Assembly (NCBI GenBank): GCA_046349955.1
Contig: JAXMBI010000017.1
Span: 62,001 to 126,000 of the forward strand
Direction of reading: 5' to 3'
Length of the DNA: 64,000 nt
Source of the DNA: JBGAPH01 sp046349955
GTDB lineage: Bacteria > Planctomycetota > Planctomycetia > Pirellulales > JBGAPH01
Under the pieces are notes generated by a model. That model worked only from the letters and a program-made list of their open reading frames with translations. It was not told the DNA's origin and ran no database searches. Position numbers and translations under genes: made by a program. This document shows positions 24,576-33,296 of the stretch, piece by piece. Positions within the stretch are counted from its first letter, which is position 1. The number at the start of each line of letters is the position of its first letter.

Positions 24576-25517
24576 ATGCGTCGCGCGAAGATCACGATCG
24601 TTGGCGCCGGCAACGTGGGCGCCACCACCGCCCACTGGTGCGCCGCCGCCGAGTTGGGAGACATCGTCCTCCTCGACGTGCCCCAGACCGAGAACATGCC
24701 CAAGGGCAAGGCGCTCGACCTGATGCAGGCCAGCCCCGTGATGGGCTTCGACTCGAACATCGTAGGCACGACCGGCTACGATGAAACGGCCGGCAGCGAC
24801 GTGGTGGTGATCACCGCCGGCATCGCCCGCAAGCCTGGCATGAGCCGCGACGACCTGCTCGGCACGAACGCCAAGATCGTCGGCTCGGTGGCCGAGCAAA
24901 TCAAGCAGACGAGCCCGCAGGCGGTGATCATCGTCGTCAGCAACCCGCTCGACGCGATGGTGCAAAAGGCCTTTCAGGTGAGCGGCTTTCCACCGGCCCG
25001 CGTGTTTGGCCAGGCGGGCGTGCTCGACACCGCGCGGTATCGCACGTTCCTAGCCCAGGAGTTGGGCGTGAGCGTCGAAGACATTTCGGCCCTGCTGATG
25101 GGCGGCCATGGCGACACCATGGTGCCGCTGCCGAGTTGCACCACGGTCGGCGGCATCCCCATCACGCGGCTGATTGCCCGCGACAAGCTCGATGCGATCG
25201 TCGATCGCACGCGCAAGGGGGGCGCCGAAATCGTGGGGCTGCTGAAGACCGGCAGCGCCTACTACGCCCCCGCCGCCGCCACGGCGCAAATGGTCGAAGC
25301 GGTCGTCCGCGACAAGAAGCGGTTGATCCCCGTGGCCGCCTACTGCGACAAGGAATACGGCGTCGGCGGCTACTACGTGGGGGTTCCCGCCATCCTAGGC
25401 ACCGGCGGCGTCGAGCGGATCATCGAGCTCGAGTTGGATGCCCAGGAGAAGGCCGATTTCCAGAAGAGCGTGGACGCGGTGAAGGAATTGGTGGCCGCGA
25501 TGGCGAAGCTGGGCTAA
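24576..25517 (+). CDS. mdh: Malate dehydrogenase (LDH-like type)
   Basis: The enzyme interconverts malate and oxaloacetate with NAD in the TCA cycle. The start at ATG 24576 follows GGGAG and gives the expected MRRAKITIVGAGNVGATTAH nucleotide-binding start. Substrate-binding and catalytic blocks are clear: GIARKPGMSRDDLLGTNA, VSNPLDAMVQKAF, GQAGVLDTARYRTFLA and the catalytic His in LLMGGHGDTMVPL. The arginine-containing RKPGMSRDDL loop is the malate-type form. The 313-aa length is typical. Upstream in-frame sequence to 24453 has no homology. Confidence 0.95.
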   Translation: MRRAKITIVGAGNVGATTAHWCAAAELGDIVLLDVPQTENMPKGKALDLMQASPVMGFDSNIVGTTGYDETAGSDVVVITAGIARKPGMSRDDLLGTNAKIVGSVAEQIKQTSPQAVIIVVSNPLDAMVQKAFQVSGFPPARVFGQAGVLDTARYRTFLAQELGVSVEDISALLMGGHGDTMVPLPSCTTVGGIPITRLIARDKLDAIVDRTRKGGAEIVGLLKTGSAYYAPAAATAQMVEAVVRDKKRLIPVAAYCDKEYGVGGYYVGVPAILGTGGVERIIELELDAQEKADFQKSVDAVKELVAAMAKLG

Positions 25518-25541
25518 CAGCCGTTTGGCTTGGAGCGGGGC

Positions 25542-25618
25542 GCCTGGGGTCGAGCCCTCTGGCGAGGCCCCCAGTGGAACGGCCCCGACCTGGGGGCTCG
25601 CTTTGCTCGACCCCAGGC
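25542..25618. repeat. Inverted-repeat hairpin between mdh and nadC
   Basis: Arms GCCTGGGGTCGAGC (25542-25555) and its exact reverse complement (25605-25618) enclose a second, imperfect pair (GAGGCCCCCAG against CTGGGGGCTC). The result is a nested hairpin of 77 bases with no T-run. It resembles dispersed REP-like palindromes common between convergent or tandem planctomycete genes. It may help end mdh transcription. Confidence 0.7.
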
Positions 25619-25660
25619 ACCCCACGCGTGCTCTCATAGCGAACGCTGAGTAAGACCGAC

Positions 25661-26581
25661 ATGGAGCGCGACTTTCCCCAGGTTCGTTGGGACGCCGCGG
25701 TGGCCGAGGAGTGTCGCCGGCTGGTGCGGCTGGCGATCGCCGAAGACTTAGGGGACCAGCACGATTGGACCACGCTGGCGCTCGTGCCCTCCGGAACGAC
25801 GGGCAGGGCAGCCGTCGTTTCGCGCCAATCTGGCGTCGCCTGCGGGCTGCGGGCGGCCGAAATCGTGCTGCACGAGATGGACCTCCAGGCCGAGTGGCTG
25901 CCGCATGCGACGGACGGCGAGGGGCTCTCGCCAGGCCAATCGCTGGGCGAGATCGCCGGCAGTGCCCGCACTTTGCTGGCCGCCGAGCGGACGTTGCTCA
26001 ACTTCATCGGCCGGCTCTCTGGCATCGCCACGCGCACGCGGAAGTTCGTCGACGCGGCGGCCGGTTCGAACGCCCGCATCTATGATACGCGGAAGACGAC
26101 GCCGGGCTGGCGGCGGCTCGAGAAGTACGCGGTGGCGTGCGGCGGCGGGCACAACCACCGTTTGGGGCTCTGCGACGCAATCTTGATCAAGGACAACCAC
26201 CTGGCGTTCGGCGCCTCGGCGGGCGAGCGATTTTCTCCAGCCGAGGCGGTGGCGAAGGCAAAGGCATTGCGGGGGCAGTTCGGTCCGCACGACCATCGCA
26301 GCCAAATGCTGATCGAGATCGAGGTCGACACGCTCGACCAGCTCGACCAGGTGCTGCCCGCGGAGCCCGACCTGGTGCTGCTCGACAACATGCCGCCCGA
26401 GCTGCTGGCCCAGGCGGTTGCGCGGCGGGACGCGGCAGCGCCGAGGGTGGAGCTCGAGGCCTCGGGCGGTGTCCGGCTCGACACTGTCGCTGCGATCGCT
26501 GCCACCGGCGTAGACCGGATCAGCGCGGGCGCCATCACGCATTCGGCGGTCTGGCTGGATGTGGGGCTGGATTGGCGGTAG
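25661..26581 (+). CDS. nadC: Nicotinate-nucleotide pyrophosphorylase (quinolinate phosphoribosyltransferase)
   Basis: The enzyme makes nicotinate mononucleotide from quinolinate and PRPP in de novo NAD synthesis. Family motifs are in order: LAIAEDLGDQHDWTT near the start, ERTLLNFIGRLSGIAT, YDTRKTTPGWRRLEKYAVAC, GGGHNHRLGLCDAILIKDNH and the C-terminal ELEASGGVRLD with the phosphate-binding strand. The length of 306 aa is slightly above average. No nadA or nadB is adjacent. The start at 25661 gives the expected N-terminal helix. Confidence 0.95.
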   Translation: MERDFPQVRWDAAVAEECRRLVRLAIAEDLGDQHDWTTLALVPSGTTGRAAVVSRQSGVACGLRAAEIVLHEMDLQAEWLPHATDGEGLSPGQSLGEIAGSARTLLAAERTLLNFIGRLSGIATRTRKFVDAAAGSNARIYDTRKTTPGWRRLEKYAVACGGGHNHRLGLCDAILIKDNHLAFGASAGERFSPAEAVAKAKALRGQFGPHDHRSQMLIEIEVDTLDQLDQVLPAEPDLVLLDNMPPELLAQAVARRDAAAPRVELEASGGVRLDTVAAIAATGVDRISAGAITHSAVWLDVGLDWR

Positions 26582-26662
26582 GGGGGCGGAAACGCTCCGG
26601 TACTCCAGCCGGTCTCGCCATCCTCCTTGCGTCTTTTGGCGACGAGGCGTCCCTCACCCCGG

Positions 26663-26683
26663 CCCTCTCCCACGGGGAGAGGG
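26663..26683. repeat. Short palindromic repeat (CCCTCTCCC / GGGAGAGGG)
   Basis: Nine-base arms at 26663-26671 and 26675-26683 form a tight hairpin within the sequence CCTCACCCCGGCCCTCTCCC. This motif is widely dispersed in intergenic DNA of many bacterial genomes. It has no T-run and is not a typical terminator. Confidence 0.65.
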
Positions 26684-26766
26684 AGGCGGGCGCAGCGGCC
26701 AAGGTTCTGACCTAGGGTTGTGGTGGAGCGCCGCGCCTTTGGGGAGAGGCCGCGGCGCATTCTTGC

Positions 26767-26819
26767 AGCGCGGCGGGGAACGCTAGGAAGCGAGAGGGGA
26801 CCCCGCCGCGCTCTTTTCT
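26767..26819 (+). terminator. Rho-independent-like terminator after nadC
   Basis: A perfect 12-base stem, AGCGCGGCGGGG (26767-26778) with CCCCGCCGCGCT (26801-26812), has a 22-base loop and is followed by CTTTTCTT. The strong GC stem plus T-rich tail on the plus strand fits termination of nadC transcription, although it lies about 185 bases past the stop codon. Confidence 0.55.
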
Positions 26820-27072
26820 TGGCGGGACGCCGGTTCTATTTCCACGCCGCGCTTCGCAGCCTATCAATTCGCGCCCGAAGCACTTTGCGAAGATAATCGG
26901 CGCGCCTCTTGTAAAGCATTTTGCGGCTATATATTTTGTTATTCGTTGCCTCTATTTCTTTTCTCTCGGCCTGAACACGTTGCGGCCTTGCTCCTGCCCG
27001 GCAAGGGCGCCGAATGCCACCCCGATGCGCCCCGCGCCGTCCGTGTTCTTGCCTGCCATAGGATGATCCTTC

Positions 27073-29589
27073 ATGCGATGCCGCGCTGCGTCGTTCGCGG
27101 GGCTGAAGGGGCTGTTGATTGCGGGTGCTTTGGGAACGCTGCTGGCTCTCGTTCGGCCAACGGCCAGCTTCCTGAGCGTTGTTCTGGCGGTCGAACCGCC
27201 CGTCGCCGACCCGTTCGCCGACGATCAAGCGGCCAAGCCCTCGCCGCCGGCCAAGTCGGTCGAGCCTCCGTCGGCTGATGGTGCCGCGCCGGCCGCCGAT
27301 CTGCTGGGCAGCTACCTGCCTCGGGCGGCCGACGCCGCGGTCGACGACTACACGTTGGCCGATGATCCGCAGGCCCCGCGTCCCCAAACGCCCGCCACGT
27401 ACCAGGAACTGCTCGCCGAGCGGCAGAAGCTCGACGACACGGTCTGGAAAGGGGAGCGGCTCGCCCAAGAGCACGAGCGCGCGTTCGTATCGCTTTGGGA
27501 TGATCTGCTGGCGACCAAGGACCCCTACACGGTGCTCCGCGCCTTCCCCTTCGACGAGTTGCGGATCGGCGGCCTCGGCAAGTCCATGGAGCTCGATTGG
27601 GGCATCCGGCTGACGCAACTCAGCGCCGCGCCCACCACGATCAAGGCAGCCGACTGGCCTGCTTGGCTCGCGCGGCTCGAGGAGGCCGGCTTTCAGATCG
27701 TGGAAACCGAGTGGCATCATTCGAAGTTCGATCCGCCCACCGAGCATTCGCCCGCCAAGAGCGCGGTGGCCACGGTGCTGCACGTGAAGAACGACCGCAC
27801 GAACACCCGCTACATCGTGCGCGGCAGTTTGGGCGTCGAGTGGGCGGCCGAGCGCGACGCCCGCGGCAACTTCAAGCCGGCGCGGCTCACGGCCACCGAC
27901 TTTCGCATCGCCCAGCGGCAAGGCGAGCCCTGCTTCGAGCCCCTGCAGCAAGCGCCGTTCGACGTCGACGTCACGGGACGCAAAGCGCCGACCACGATCC
28001 ACCCGATCCTCTGCTACGACCTCAACGGCGACGGCCTCTCCGAAATCATCGTGGGGGGCTACAACCTCGTCTACTGGAACCAAGGGGGAGGGCGGTTCAA
28101 ACAAGAAAAGTTTTGCGAACACGGCGCCAAGCACGCCAACAGCGGCTTGATCGCCGACTTCACCGGCGACGGCGTCTCCGACTACCTGTGCGGCGTCAAG
28201 TCGGGGCCGCTGCTCTTGTTCGTCGGCGCCGAGGGGGGCAAGTTTCCCACGCCGCCGCGCCCCGTGACGGCCGCGGGCAAGCTGCTCGTGCCCACGTCGC
28301 TTTCCTGCGGCGACATCGACGGCGATGGCGACCTCGAGGTGTTCGTGGGGCAGTTGCGGCCCCCCTATCTCAAGGGCAAGGTCCCCGTCCCCTTCTACGA
28401 CGCCAACGACGGCTTTCCCGCCTATTTGCTGCTGAACGACGGCCAAGGCAACTTCAGCGACGCGACCGACCTGGCGGGCCTGACCAAGCACCGCTTCCGC
28501 CGCACGTTCAGCAGCACGTTCACCGATCTCGACGCCGATGGCGATCAGGATTTGATGGTCGTGAGCGACTTCTGCGGGCTCGACGTCTACTACAACGACG
28601 GCCAAGGGCAATTCACCGACGTCACCGATCAGGTGGCGCCGCAGCGGCGGGCGTTCGGCATGTCGCACACCTTCGGCGACTACAACCTCGACGGCCGCCT
28701 CGACTTCTACATGATCGGCATGAGCTCGACCACCGCGCGGCGGCTCGACCACATGAAGCTCCGTCGCGAAGACCGCCAGGAATACGCCGGCTACCGCCGC
28801 CACATGGGCTACGGCAACCGCATGCTGCTGGCCAGCGACATGGGCTACGAGCAGGCCCCCTTCAACGCCGACGTCGCCCGCACCGGCTGGTCGTGGGGCA
28901 GCACCACGCTCGACTTCGACAACGACGGCGACCCCGACATCTTCGTGGGCAACGGCCAGCTCTCCGGCAAGTCGACCAAGGACTACTGCACTCACTTCTG
29001 GTGCCACGACATCTACGTGGGCAACCGGCAGAACGATCCGGCGGTGAAGCAGCTCTTCACGAGCGTCGCCCCGCAACTCGACGGCAGCGACTGGTCGTGG
29101 AACGGCTACGAGCACGACGCCCTGTTCATGAACCGCGGCGGCACGGGTTTCCTTGACATCGGCTTCCTCATGGACGTCGGCTTCGAGTTCGATACCCGCT
29201 GCGTCCTCTCGGACGACGTCGACGGCGACGGCCGCGTCGATCTGCTGGTCGAGGAGTACCGGATTCGCGAGGGGAAGTCGATCTTGCACGTGCTCCGCAA
29301 CCGCTTTGGCGAGCCGAATCACTGGATCGGCTTCAAGCTGCACGAGCAGGGGCCGTTTCGGTCCGCCTTCGGCGTCGAGGCGGTGCTGACCCTGCCCGAA
29401 GGCAAGCGGGTGGCCCGCAACCTGGCCGGCCACTCGGTGTGGGCGCAGCACGCCAACACGATTCACTTTGGCCTCGGCAAGGAAACCGAGGTCCAGAGCG
29501 CCGAACTCACCTGGCCCGACGGCACGAAGGTCACGCTCGACCGGCCCCAGATCGACCGTTACCACGCAGTTACGGCGCCGCCCAAATAA
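27073..29589 (+). CDS. Secreted FG-GAP/VCBS-repeat protein with C-terminal ASPIC/UnbV domain, 838 aa
   Basis: A signal-like segment (GLKGLLIAGALGTLLALVRP) leads into about 250 unassigned residues. A series of Ca-binding FG-GAP repeats follows, recognisable by DLNGDGLSEIIVGG, DIDGDGDLEVFVG, DLDADGDQDLMVVS, DYNLDGRLDFYM and DFDNDGDPDIFVGNG, which build a beta-propeller. The last 90 residues (GFKLHEQGPFRSAFGVEAVL through ELTWPDGTKVTL) are an ASPIC/UnbV domain. Such proteins are exported and very common in planctomycetes; their roles in adhesion or polymer binding are largely untested. The gene stands alone, with inverted repeats downstream. Confidence 0.88.
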   Translation: MRCRAASFAGLKGLLIAGALGTLLALVRPTASFLSVVLAVEPPVADPFADDQAAKPSPPAKSVEPPSADGAAPAADLLGSYLPRAADAAVDDYTLADDPQAPRPQTPATYQELLAERQKLDDTVWKGERLAQEHERAFVSLWDDLLATKDPYTVLRAFPFDELRIGGLGKSMELDWGIRLTQLSAAPTTIKAADWPAWLARLEEAGFQIVETEWHHSKFDPPTEHSPAKSAVATVLHVKNDRTNTRYIVRGSLGVEWAAERDARGNFKPARLTATDFRIAQRQGEPCFEPLQQAPFDVDVTGRKAPTTIHPILCYDLNGDGLSEIIVGGYNLVYWNQGGGRFKQEKFCEHGAKHANSGLIADFTGDGVSDYLCGVKSGPLLLFVGAEGGKFPTPPRPVTAAGKLLVPTSLSCGDIDGDGDLEVFVGQLRPPYLKGKVPVPFYDANDGFPAYLLLNDGQGNFSDATDLAGLTKHRFRRTFSSTFTDLDADGDQDLMVVSDFCGLDVYYNDGQGQFTDVTDQVAPQRRAFGMSHTFGDYNLDGRLDFYMIGMSSTTARRLDHMKLRREDRQEYAGYRRHMGYGNRMLLASDMGYEQAPFNADVARTGWSWGSTTLDFDNDGDPDIFVGNGQLSGKSTKDYCTHFWCHDIYVGNRQNDPAVKQLFTSVAPQLDGSDWSWNGYEHDALFMNRGGTGFLDIGFLMDVGFEFDTRCVLSDDVDGDGRVDLLVEEYRIREGKSILHVLRNRFGEPNHWIGFKLHEQGPFRSAFGVEAVLTLPEGKRVARNLAGHSVWAQHANTIHFGLGKETEVQSAELTWPDGTKVTLDRPQIDRYHAVTAPPK

Positions 29590-29597
29590 CCGTACAG

Positions 29598-29746
29598 GCG
29601 AGCGGCCGGCGTAAGCCGGCTGACCAATCGCGCCGCCACCGCTTGAATCGGCCAGCTTACGCTGGGCCGCTCGCCCCCACGGTGGCTCGCTCAGCTCGAC
29701 ACTCCTATCCACCGCCACGGCGAGCGGCCGGCGTAAGCCGGCTGAC
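29598..29746. repeat. REP-like element: two direct and one inverted copy of a 27-base unit
   Basis: The 27-base unit at 29598-29624 is repeated exactly at 29720-29746 and in inverted, slightly diverged form at 29650-29675. Its core is GCGAGCGGCCGGCGTAAGCC, which itself contains the palindrome CCGGCGTAAGCCGG. The copies can fold into large hairpins in the gap between two convergent genes. This is a dispersed-repeat structure of planctomycete type, probably spread by a REP-associated transposase elsewhere in the genome. Confidence 0.8.
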
Positions 29747-29774
29747 AAAACCGGCACGACCTTCCGGCCGCGTC

Positions 29775-30167
29775 CTACCCTGCCCGGCTGGGCCAGGTAA
29801 ACAGGCGGATCTGGTTGCCGTCGGGGTCGGTGGTCAGGATTTCGCGGAAGCCTTCTTCGTGCCCCTTGGGGGGAGTCACGTCGCCGCCGGCGGCGAGCAG
29901 GCGCTCGAACACCGCATCGAGGTTCTCGACCTCGAGGCCCAGGCTGAACCGTGGGCTGGCCGCGCCGGGGGCGTCGCGGGCAATCAGCGCGAGCCGCGCC
30001 GTGCCCATCTCGAGCAGGGCATAGCCGTCGTCGGTGACGCGGACCAGCACCTTGAGGCCGAGCGTTTCGCGATACCAGCGCACGCTCTTCTCCCAATCGG
30101 CGGTGCGGATCTCCACGCAGTACAGGCCCAGGCGGTCTGCCGAAGGCGCGAACCGTTGCGAGGCCAC
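29775..30167 (-). CDS. Glyoxalase/bleomycin-resistance (VOC) fold protein, 130 aa
   Basis: A single VOC domain with two beta-alpha-beta-beta-beta halves. The first has LGLYCVEIRTADWEKSVRWY then RETLGLKVLVRV; the second has FSLGLEVENLDAVFERLLAA, then GFREILTTDPDGNQIRLFTW. The DPDGN-x-IRLF ending is characteristic. Substrate and metal dependence cannot be told. The GTG at 30167 is chosen because GGGAGA lies seven bases upstream; the frame stays open to an ATG at 30257, but that stretch has no family similarity. It is divergent from lysS. Confidence 0.8.
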   Translation of the reverse strand: MASQRFAPSADRLGLYCVEIRTADWEKSVRWYRETLGLKVLVRVTDDGYALLEMGTARLALIARDAPGAASPRFSLGLEVENLDAVFERLLAAGGDVTPPKGHEEGFREILTTDPDGNQIRLFTWPSRAG

Positions 30168-30415
30168 AGAGTTCTCCCAAGTTGTGCATTCACGAGCGGC
30201 GTCGTCCGGCGTGCGCTCCGTAGACCGCAACGCCCCGAGCGCCCGCAGGGCAGACATTGACCGCCAGGACTTCTTTACTAAAATGTTGCGGTTCTTCAAG
30301 TTATACCCAACCGGGGCTAGGGTCGACGAGTCCAGTTTCGGCCGCGTTGGGGTGGTGGTTGCCCCTCCGTCAGCTCCTCTCCTGCTCAGAGCGTAAAATC
30401 GGCGTCTCGCGCTAC

Positions 30416-31936
30416 ATGTCTCAAGCCAGCACCCCAAATTCTTCTTCAGATTCTGAGATCGGCGTCCTCGAGGCTGCCCGTCGCGACAAGCTCCGCCGCA
30501 TCCAAGAGCTGGGACACGATCCCTGGGGCGCCCGGTTCGATGGCCACCAATCGATCGGCCAGATCCGTGCCCGCGAAGGGGAGATCGTCGTCGATCCGGC
30601 CCCCGCAGACGGCAAGACGCCCGAGCAGCACGGGCCCAAGGTCCGCGCCGCCGGCCGCATCGTCCTCTCACGCGACAAGGGCAAGCTGATCTTCATGGAC
30701 ATCCGCGACTGGACCGGGCAGGTCCAGGTTTTCGTGGGCCGCGCTCAGGTGGGTGACGACAACTGGGCGCTCGCCCAGTGCTTCGACCTGGGAGATATCA
30801 TCGGCGTCGACGGGGAGCTGAAGCGAACGAAGACGGGCGAGCTGACGATCTTCGCCAGCAAACTGCACATCCTGACCAAGAGCGTCGAGCCGCCGCCGGA
30901 TAAGTACCACGGCCTCTCGGATCTCGAGCAGCGGCAGCGGATGCGCTACCTCGACCTGGCCTACGGCGAGGGGTCGCTGCCGCGGTTCCTGGCCCGCACC
31001 AAGATCGTGCAGTCGATCCGGCAGACGTTGGCCGGCGAGGGCTTCGTGGAGATCGAGGGCCCGACGCTGCACACCATCGCCGGCGGCGCCGCGGCCCGCC
31101 CCTTCATTACCCACCACAACACGCTTGATATGCAGCTCACGCTGCGGATCGCGCTGGAGTTGCACCTCAAGCGGCTGCTGGTAGGCGGAATCGAACGGGT
31201 CTACGAGCTCGGCCGCGTCTACCGGAACGAAGGCATCAGCCCCCGGCACAATCCTGAGTTCACCATGCTCGAGGCCTATCAGGCCTACGGCGACTACCGG
31301 TCGATGATGGACCTGACCGAAAAGGTGATCTGCGACGCCATCGCCGCCGCCGGGCTGAGCCCGCAGGTCGAGTGGAACGGCCGGCCGATCGACTTCACTC
31401 CCCCCTTCCAGCGCCGCACGTACGATGAACTGTTCTCCGAGCACGCGGGCGTGGCGGCGGACGACGTGGAGGGCATCCGCAAGCTGGCCGAGCAGATCGG
31501 CTTCGACACCGCTGGCAAGCACCCCGACGTGGTGAAGAGCGAGGTCTTCGAAGAGAAGGTCGAGGACGCTCTGGTGGGCCCGATCTTCGTCCTCGACTAT
31601 CCGGCCAGCATTTGCCCGCTGACCAAGCGCAAGGCGAGCAACCCGGCGGTGGCCGAGCGGTTCGAGCTGTTCATCCACGGCATGGAGCTGGCCAACGCCT
31701 ACACCGAGCTCAACGACCCCGATCTGCAAGAGCAGCTCTTCCGCACGCAGCTTGCCGGTCAGAAGGAAGAAGACTCGATGGCCAAGATGGACCACGACTT
31801 CATCCGCGCACTGCGGCACGGCATGCCGCCGGCGGGCGGCCTCGGCATCGGCATCGACCGGCTGGTGATGCTGCTGACCGGGAGCGCTTCGATCCGCGAC
31901 GTGGTGCTGTTCCCGCTGTTCCGGCCGGAGGCTTAG
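30416..31936 (+). CDS. lysS: Lysyl-tRNA synthetase (class II)
   Basis: The enzyme charges tRNA-Lys. An N-terminal OB-fold anticodon-binding domain (RAAGRIVLSRDKGKLIFMDI, VFVGRAQVG) is followed by the class II core: RYLDLAYGEGSLPRFLARTK, RVYELGRVYRNEGISPRHNP, EFTMLEAYQAYGDYRSMM, and motif 3 GLGIGIDRLVMLLTGSASIR ending in VVLFPLFRPE. The start at ATG 30416 (MSQASTPNSSSDSEIGVLEA) is preferred over the longer open frame from 30257, which reads as non-coding. The length of 506 aa is normal. Confidence 0.95.
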   Translation: MSQASTPNSSSDSEIGVLEAARRDKLRRIQELGHDPWGARFDGHQSIGQIRAREGEIVVDPAPADGKTPEQHGPKVRAAGRIVLSRDKGKLIFMDIRDWTGQVQVFVGRAQVGDDNWALAQCFDLGDIIGVDGELKRTKTGELTIFASKLHILTKSVEPPPDKYHGLSDLEQRQRMRYLDLAYGEGSLPRFLARTKIVQSIRQTLAGEGFVEIEGPTLHTIAGGAAARPFITHHNTLDMQLTLRIALELHLKRLLVGGIERVYELGRVYRNEGISPRHNPEFTMLEAYQAYGDYRSMMDLTEKVICDAIAAAGLSPQVEWNGRPIDFTPPFQRRTYDELFSEHAGVAADDVEGIRKLAEQIGFDTAGKHPDVVKSEVFEEKVEDALVGPIFVLDYPASICPLTKRKASNPAVAERFELFIHGMELANAYTELNDPDLQEQLFRTQLAGQKEEDSMAKMDHDFIRALRHGMPPAGGLGIGIDRLVMLLTGSASIRDVVLFPLFRPEA

Positions 31937-31955
31937 AGGAACCGGCGGAGGGACA

Positions 31956-32525
31956 ATGCAACTTGAGCCAACGCATGTCGCTCGCTTGAAGGAAGCCCTT
32001 GAACATGGCAGTCCGGTCTCGGAGGCTTTGCAAAAAGCGATCGGTGGCACGGAGGCTTGCCACGGCCTTTGGCGATTCTATTCTGACTCATGGCCGTCTG
32101 GCGGCACTCGACACTGGAATACGGACAGTCGCTGGAAGCAACAGTGGGAGGCTTTCCTTCCTCAACGCGCGTTCGCATTTGGCGAGGACGTGTTCGGGAA
32201 CCAATTGATCGTCGTGCCAGGAGAAGTTGATGTGTTCTTGTGGAACCACGAGAACGGCGAATGCACGGACCTCTATTCCGATCCCGTGGGTCTTCTGACA
32301 ACGGCTTTGCAAGACGGAATCGGCTGGATTGACTTGTATGGCGATGGCTCACTGGCAGTCGCGCGGCGGTTCGGGCCTGTGGCAAGAGAGTCACACCTAC
32401 ATTGGACGACGCCTTTGTTTTTGGGTGGAGCCGTGAATGATTCCAACATCTCCGTCGTTGAACGAGAAGCGCATCTCGCCGGCCATGCAAAACTGTGGTC
32501 GCAAGTTCGCAGCCCGCCACCGTGA
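31956..32525 (+). CDS. Uncharacterised soluble protein, 189 aa
   Basis: A strong GGAGGGACA precedes the ATG at 31956, 19 bases after lysS. The protein is soluble and rich in Trp (CHGLWRFYSDSWPSG, RWKQQWEAFLP), with the conserved-looking core FGNQLIVVPGEVDVFLWNHE and DLYGDGSLAVARRFG. The fold hints at SMI1/KNR4 (SUKH)-like small proteins that often act as toxin immunity proteins, but I cannot assign the family by eye. Its stop overlaps the GTG start of the next gene by GTGA, suggesting coupled translation. Confidence 0.6.
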   Translation: MQLEPTHVARLKEALEHGSPVSEALQKAIGGTEACHGLWRFYSDSWPSGGTRHWNTDSRWKQQWEAFLPQRAFAFGEDVFGNQLIVVPGEVDVFLWNHENGECTDLYSDPVGLLTTALQDGIGWIDLYGDGSLAVARRFGPVARESHLHWTTPLFLGGAVNDSNISVVEREAHLAGHAKLWSQVRSPPP

Positions 32526-32923
32526 AAGATCCTGAGGCCTCGCGGGAATCCCAGTTCGGCCCGGCCTACATTTTCGTTCTCACGGACGTGATCGGCGCCG
32601 CAGCCGCCGTGCTCTGTACCTATTGGCAGGCCGCGCCGGCCCAGCGACCAGCGATGGCGGTCGCCTTGATCTGGGTGGCGCTGGCTTCCCCCTTGGTGTT
32701 TACCTTGGCTTGGCGGAGGGTGCTGCGCTGCCCGATTCGCTCGTGGCTGACCTGGTCGATCTTCCCGTTTGCACTGGCCTTCATCGGTGGATGGAACACG
32801 GCGTTAGGGAATCGTGGCGGGATCTTCTTGCTGCTGGCTTCGTTCGTCGCGCTATTCGCGCCCGTGATTGTCGTTGGAGCCTGCTCGGCCGTTCTCCAGG
32901 ATGCCGAAGCTGATAGCCGCTAG
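32522..32923 (+). CDS. Small integral membrane protein, 133 aa
   Basis: The GTG at 32522 overlaps the previous stop (GTGA); an earlier GTG at 32495 is in frame. Four hydrophobic segments are visible: YIFVLTDVIGAAAAVLCTYW, MAVALIWVALASPLVFTLAW, SWLTWSIFPFALAFIGGW and GIFLLLASFVALFAPVIVVG. No family was recognised. The pairing with the preceding soluble protein and the overlap suggest that they work together. Confidence 0.55.
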   Translation: MKDPEASRESQFGPAYIFVLTDVIGAAAAVLCTYWQAAPAQRPAMAVALIWVALASPLVFTLAWRRVLRCPIRSWLTWSIFPFALAFIGGWNTALGNRGGIFLLLASFVALFAPVIVVGACSAVLQDAEADSR

Positions 32924-32958
32924 TTCGTCCTCCCTCTTGGGTCCATGAGTCTCCCGCG

Positions 32959-33229
32959 ATGAGCCTCGATTTCTACGAAGTCGTAAGTCGAAGAGGAGTT
33001 CGAGATTCGTCTCGAGCGGGCCGATTGGGCGGCGGACGTCAGCGTGGGCGACCTGTACGAGGCCGTGCTGCGGGCAGCGCGAGCGCAGCGGCCTGAACGC
33101 TTCGTCGATCCAACCTATCCCGACAAGGCCTGGGAGCAACTGAAGACTCTGCTGGTCATGCAACTCGCCCTCGAACCAAGCGAGCTCCTGCCAGGCGCCC
33201 GCTTCTATCACGAACTCGGCCTGAGCTAG
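32959..33229 (+). pseudogene. Frameshifted acyl-carrier-protein-like gene
   Basis: The ATG at 32959 reads MSLDFYEVV and then loses the frame. One base later, the +1 frame reads VEEEFEIRLERADWAADVSV, GDLYEAVLRAARAQRPERF and ends at TAG 33229. Joined, these give the pattern LD-x-x-E-V-V followed by VEE-x-F-x-I and VGDLYE of acyl carrier proteins, though the phosphopantetheine Ser (DSxE) is replaced by FY. A two-base deletion or one-base insertion near 32986 explains the break. The remaining frame could start at GTG 33044, giving only 61 residues. It is either a decayed gene or a sequencing error. Confidence 0.5.
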
Positions 33230-33296
33230 CAACAAAAGTGGCCCGCACAGATTCACTGTGCGGGCCACACTTCGAGTTGAGTGGACTAACTGGGGC

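Larger units (their letters stand above)
26582..27072. other. Intergenic region between nadC and the FG-GAP protein
   Basis: This 491-base gap has no credible gene. It holds a palindromic repeat of the CCCTCTCCC/GGGAGAGGG type at 26663-26683 and a strong terminator-like hairpin at 26767-26812. An unusually AT-rich stretch near 26905-26965 (TATATATTTTGTTATT) probably carries the promoter of the gene starting at 27073. Confidence 0.6.

Noticed and set aside
26836..30189. 1117-codon open frame on the minus strand
   Set aside because: Antisense of the FG-GAP/ASPIC protein and in a different frame from the VOC gene; rich in Val, Ala, Glu, Arg and His without motifs.
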